This document shows positions 24,885 to 27,652 of a stretch of DNA of 27,652 nt, piece by piece. This DNA comes from an uncultured Campylobacter sp. (lineage in GTDB: Bacteria > Campylobacterota > Campylobacteria > Campylobacterales > Campylobacteraceae), in the NCBI RefSeq assembly GCF_938015785.1, contig NZ_CALLWC010000057.1, positions 1-27,652 on the forward strand, given 5' to 3'. Below the pieces are notes generated by a model, which did no database searches, had not been told where the DNA came from, and saw nothing but the letters and a program-made list of their open reading frames with translations. Position 1 is the first letter of the stretch, and each line of letters opens with the position of its first letter. The position numbers were made by a program, and so were the translations under genes.

Positions 24885-25147
24885 TTAGCGGTGCGGCGTG
24901 AGATCAGGTGCCTCTTCGATCGTAAATATTACGTCCGCATTATGCTTCTTTGCCACAGCGCGTAAATTTAGACGCTCAAAACACAGGCGAGTTTAAATTT
25001 AGGCAAACTTTCTACAACGATAGAATTCCGCTCGGTTAAAATTTATCTCAACTTTAAATTTAAAGCTCGTGTAAATTTCGCGCATTACCGCCAGCGTTTG
25101 AGTTCTCCTTGCTTTACATTCGTCAAAATTTTAAATTGAGCTTGCAT
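24885..25147 (-). pseudogene. Decayed gene of unknown family
   Basis: On the minus strand GGAG precedes an ATG at 25147 opening MQAQFKILTNVKQG. The frame closes after 20 codons, but coding-like sequence continues in a second frame (LAVMREIYTSFKFKVEIN) and then a third (ERLNLRAVAKKHNADVIF, TIEEAPDLT) to a stop at 24885. The patches run in order and do not look random, so I read a gene broken by at least two frameshifts. I do not recognise the family. Confidence 0.4.
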
Positions 25148-25358
25148 AAATTTTGCTCCTTAGGCACATAAATTTTGTCGGATCGCACTTTTATGCAAAA
25201 GAAAAGATAATTAAACGAAGCCGAATTTAACCAAGGCGCGTATATAGGAAGGCGGGCTCAAAGATGATACGCTAGGTGGCGGTTTGCTGCCATTGCTTAC
25301 TTTAAAAATTTTAAGCATTAATACGTGCAAAATGTAAAAACAAAGAAATGAAAACGCA

Positions 25359-25531
25359 ATGCTAAGTAAAAAACTAGGATAATAAGAGCGCTGATCGGGC
25401 TAGCGATAATGATCGCCGGAGCCGTGTTTAGCAGCTGGTGGGGGCTGGTTGGACTCGTGCCCTTTATCGTGGGCGTTACGGGATTTTGCCCCGCTTGCTA
25501 CTTTTTAAACCGCTGTTCGCTAAAGCGCTAA
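25359..25531 (+). pseudogene. YgaP-like (DUF2892) inner-membrane protein, broken near its start
   Basis: The frame 25379-25531 encodes IIRALIGLAIMIAG, then SSWWGLVGLVPFIVG, then TGFCPACYFLN, the full pattern of the small DUF2892 two-helix membrane proteins. This frame has no start codon: an in-frame TAA lies just upstream. An ATG at 25359 opens MLSKKLG in a different frame, the kind of N terminus expected, and then stops at 25380. A small deletion around 25377-25380 would explain both. Use of a rare non-ATG start inside the frame is less likely. Confidence 0.6.
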
Positions 25532-25537
25532 ATTTAG

Positions 25538-25554
25538 CCGCAGTATGCGGTTTT
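25538..25554 (+). terminator. Weak terminator after the DUF2892 remnant
   Basis: CCGCA (25538-25542) and TGCGG (25546-25550) with a 3-base loop are followed by four T, seven bases past the remnant's stop. Confidence 0.4.
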
Positions 25555-25863
25555 GCCATGCATCGGGCAAAAGGCGCGATAAATTTTATGGCGAAGCGGG
25601 CGAGCTTTAAATTTTAAATTCTCCACGCCTTGCCGCGGAACGTTAAATTTAAATGAGCCCTTTAAGGCTTAAATTTTATCGCGCAATGCAAGGCGGTAAA
25701 TTTAATCTCGTGCTGCCGTCAATCGACATGCTGTTAACTATGTAAAATTTTGTCGCGTGCCGCTTCCGGCGCTCTTGCTAGAGCGGGCTTGCGCTCCGCG
25801 CCCGCCACAACCAAACTCTATGATTAATTACACCTAGCCTCTTAAAATTCATCTTAAATTTGC

Positions 25864-25869
25864 TAAAAT
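25864..25869 (+). promoter_or_regulatory. Candidate -10 element for the dehydrogenase gene
   Basis: TAAAAT preceded by TTTGC, a good Campylobacter-style extended -10, 32 bases before the start codon. Confidence 0.5.
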
Positions 25870-25901
25870 TGCAGCTAAATTTAAAATTTAAAGGAGCCAA
25901 A

Positions 25902-27113
25902 ATGTCAAACATCTTAATCATAGGTGCGGGCGGCGTGAGCCAAGTCGCGACCGTAAAATGCGCGATGAACGCGGACGTTTTTACAAAAATCACATTAGCA
26001 AGCCGCACAAAAAGCAAGTGCGATGCGATCGCTAAATTTATCAAAGACCGCCTAGGCGTGCAGATTGATACCGCCCAGATCGACGCGGACGACACCGATG
26101 CTGTTGTAAATTTAATCAAAAAAACGGGCGCGCAGCTACTGCTAAACGTCGCGCTGCCGTACCAGGACCTAACGCTCATGGACGCGTGCTCTCGCGCTGG
26201 CATCCCATACATCGACACCGCAAACTACGAGCACCCGGGCGCCGCCAAATTTGAATACAAGCTGCAGTGGGCGAAAGACGGCGAGTTTAAAGCCGCAAAC
26301 ACGATGGCGCTGCTGGGAAGCGGCTTTGATCCGGGCGTGACAAACGTATTTTGCGCCTATGCACAGCAAAATCTGTTTGACGAGATCCACGAAATCGACA
26401 TCCTAGACTGCAACGCAGGCGATCACGGATATCCGTTTGCGACGAATTTCAACCCAGAAATCAACCTGCGCGAAGTAAGCGCAAAAGGCCGCTACTGGGA
26501 GCGCGGCGAGTGGAAAGAGACCGAGCCGATGCAGATCATGTTCAAATGGGACTACCCCAAAGTAGGCGTCAAGGACAGCTACCTGCTCTATCACGAGGAG
26601 CTAGAAAGCCTCGTTAAAAACATCAAAGGGCTGAAGCGAATCCGCTTTTTTATGACCTTCGGACAAAGCTACCTAACTCACATGAAATGCCTAGAAAACG
26701 TCGGCATGCTACGCATCGACGAGGTCGAGCATAACGGCGTAAAGATCGTGCCGATCCAGTTTTTAAAGACCTTGCTGCCTGATCCTGCGTCACTTGGCCC
26801 TCGCACAAAAGGTAAAACCAATATCGGCTGCGTGATCCGCGGACTCAAGGACGGCAAAGAGCACCAGGTCTACATCTACAACGTCTGCGACCATGAGGCT
26901 TGCTACGCCGAGACGGGCGCGCAGGCCGTGAGCTACACGACGGGCGTGCCTGCGATGATCGGCTCGATGATGGTCGCAAAGGGCATTTGGAGCGGAAAAG
27001 GCGTCTTTAACATGGAAAATTTCGAGGCCAAGCCTTTCATGGACGAGCTAAATAAACAGGGCTTGCCGTGGGAAATTATCGAGATGAAGCCGGGCGAGAG
27101 GTATGAAGTCTAA
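25902..27113 (+). CDS. Carboxynorspermidine dehydrogenase, saccharopine-dehydrogenase family
   Basis: 403 residues. An N-terminal Rossmann fold (NILIIGAGGVSQVA, residues 3-16) binds NAD(P)H; the next blocks, TLASRTKSKCDAIA, LLLNVALPYQDL, ACSRAGIPYIDTANYE and LLGSGFDPGVTNVF, match saccharopine-dehydrogenase-like enzymes. In Campylobacter this subgroup makes carboxyspermidine from putrescine and aspartate semialdehyde in the alternative spermidine pathway, with a separate decarboxylase completing it. ATG 25902 has AAAGGAG just upstream; a longer frame to 25860 adds non-conserved residues from the leader. It stands alone between decayed DNA and a methyltransferase gene. A lysine-pathway role is the alternative but fits the bacterial homologues less well. 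Confidence 0.9.
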   Translation: MSNILIIGAGGVSQVATVKCAMNADVFTKITLASRTKSKCDAIAKFIKDRLGVQIDTAQIDADDTDAVVNLIKKTGAQLLLNVALPYQDLTLMDACSRAGIPYIDTANYEHPGAAKFEYKLQWAKDGEFKAANTMALLGSGFDPGVTNVFCAYAQQNLFDEIHEIDILDCNAGDHGYPFATNFNPEINLREVSAKGRYWERGEWKETEPMQIMFKWDYPKVGVKDSYLLYHEELESLVKNIKGLKRIRFFMTFGQSYLTHMKCLENVGMLRIDEVEHNGVKIVPIQFLKTLLPDPASLGPRTKGKTNIGCVIRGLKDGKEHQVYIYNVCDHEACYAETGAQAVSYTTGVPAMIGSMMVAKGIWSGKGVFNMENFEAKPFMDELNKQGLPWEIIEMKPGERYEV

Positions 27114-27145
27114 ATTTAGGCTTGTCTTTTTCCGCTATACTTTGT

Positions 27146-27209
27146 TAAATTTTACCTTGCTTCACTGCGACGGGACATACAGCCCGTCTCATTCGCAAGG
27201 TAAAATTTA
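27146..27209. repeat. 15-bp perfect inverted repeat with inner hairpin
   Basis: TAAATTTTACCTTGC (27146-27160) and GCAAGGTAAAATTTA (27195-27209) are perfect complements; the 34-base loop contains GACGGG (27169-27174) and CCCGTC (27183-27188). It lies between the convergent dehydrogenase and methyltransferase genes, where a two-way terminator would be expected. Confidence 0.8.
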
Positions 27210-27247
27210 GCCACAAACTCTAATTTTGTGAAAAATTTTTAATAATA

Positions 27248-27652
27248 CTAGATGCAGTATGTATTGCAAGTACAGCAAAATAGATACTCTACTGTTTTAT
27301 TAGATGAATATTTTCTTTTGGAGTCGGATTTATACCTAGAATAAGAAATAGTAAATTCTTTTAGCTTTCCTTTTTTTTCAAAAACTCCCCTTATTGCTTG
27401 TATAGGTATTATTCCTTCGTTATTGTAGCTCATAAATATATATTTTGAATTAGCATTTTCAATCAAATTTTTAAATTCATTATATGCTGTATTTACAAGA
27501 CAATATTTTGATCTTTTGTCATTTTCTAGTCGCAATCCAGTTTTTCCATAAATCACTGGATTATCATATTTGGCAATTGTTTCTAGTATATGATAATTTG
27601 TATAGTATTGCCTACGATTATACGGAGGGTCTAAATAGAGCACGTCTGTGCT
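27248..27652 (-). CDS. D12-class adenine-specific DNA methyltransferase, C-terminal part
   Basis: The reading frame runs off the window, so only the last 134 residues are seen. Near the start of this part is the catalytic motif IV DPPYN in VLYLDPPYNRRQYYTNYHILETIAKYDNP, typical of D12-class N6-adenine methyltransferases of type II restriction-modification systems; KYIFMSYNNEGI and SRYKSDSKRKYSSNKTVEYLF follow. The last nine residues are cysteine-rich and unlike family ends, so the terminus may be frame-altered. The DNA is distinctly more AT-rich than the neighbouring genes, with AGA and AAA codons dominating, which suggests recent acquisition. The target sequence and any partner nuclease lie outside the window. 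Confidence 0.88.
   Translation of the reverse strand, partial: STDVLYLDPPYNRRQYYTNYHILETIAKYDNPVIYGKTGLRLENDKRSKYCLVNTAYNEFKNLIENANSKYIFMSYNNEGIIPIQAIRGVFEKKGKLKEFTISYSRYKSDSKRKYSSNKTVEYLFCCTCNTYCI

Larger units (their letters stand above)
24883..25901. other. About 1 kb without an intact gene
   Basis: It holds the two pseudogene remnants listed separately (24885-25147 minus, 25359-25531 plus). The rest (25148-25358 and 25555-25860) shows no coding signal. Hairpins are dense in the second part: CGCTCT/AGAGCG (25770-25785), competing with GCGGGC/GCCCGC (25783-25805), and an imperfect long-range inverted repeat between about 25573 and 25685. Confidence 0.6.

Overview
The window looks like chromosomal DNA of a Campylobacterota species, most likely one of the higher-GC Campylobacter species (an oral-type Campylobacter such as C. 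gracilis is my inference). The grounds are the thrS-infC-rpmI-rplT cluster with Campylobacter-type proteins, a selA-selB-dsb block divergent from a polyferredoxin gene, a selenocysteine formate dehydrogenase with its small Tat-signal companion, and the carboxynorspermidine-type dehydrogenase. Intergenic DNA is full of AAATTT/AAAATTTT words inside otherwise balanced-GC sequence.

Layout. 1-274: a frameshifted Sel1-repeat remnant, then an empty stretch. 1041-2751 (minus): endonuclease IV and a small lipoprotein. 2829-2903: tRNA-Glu(TTC). 3165-5085: an atypical kinase-fold protein overlapping a Bcr/CflA-type drug exporter. 5188-8490: translation cluster thrS, infC (TTG start), rpmI, rplT. 8619-10580: an autotransporter whose passenger is a Spherulin-4-type TIM barrel, the most unusual gene here. 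11078-15266 (minus): selA-selB-dsb. 15433-21933: polyferredoxin, TorD-like chaperone, Tat-signal peptide protein, fdhA with an in-frame Sec UGA and SECIS hairpin, and fdhB, with no fdhC behind it. 22174-24882: TraT-like lipoprotein, a membrane protein with a low-complexity tail, a LysE/ArgO exporter and an unknown protein. 24883-25901: about 1 kb of decayed sequence with two probable pseudogenes. 25902-27113: saccharopine-dehydrogenase-like carboxynorspermidine dehydrogenase. 27248-27652 (minus, cut by the window edge): an AT-rich D12-class adenine methyltransferase.

How the genes work together. SelA charges tRNA-Sec with selenocysteine and SelB delivers it to the fdhA UGA. The TorD-like chaperone probably guards the FdhA precursor before Tat export, and the polyferredoxin and Tat-signal protein are probable accessory or electron-transfer partners. 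selD, selC and fdhC are not in the window.

Two patterns are not explained by gene annotation. First, three unrelated proteins (SelA, TorD-like, and the 22788 membrane protein) carry low-complexity KN/QN-rich segments; in two of them these are built from AAAATTY-type DNA words and share a recognisable unit. Second, several intergenic regions hold nested perfect inverted repeats (a hairpin inside a hairpin), and the 14-bp palindrome AAATTTTAAAATTT occurs six times.
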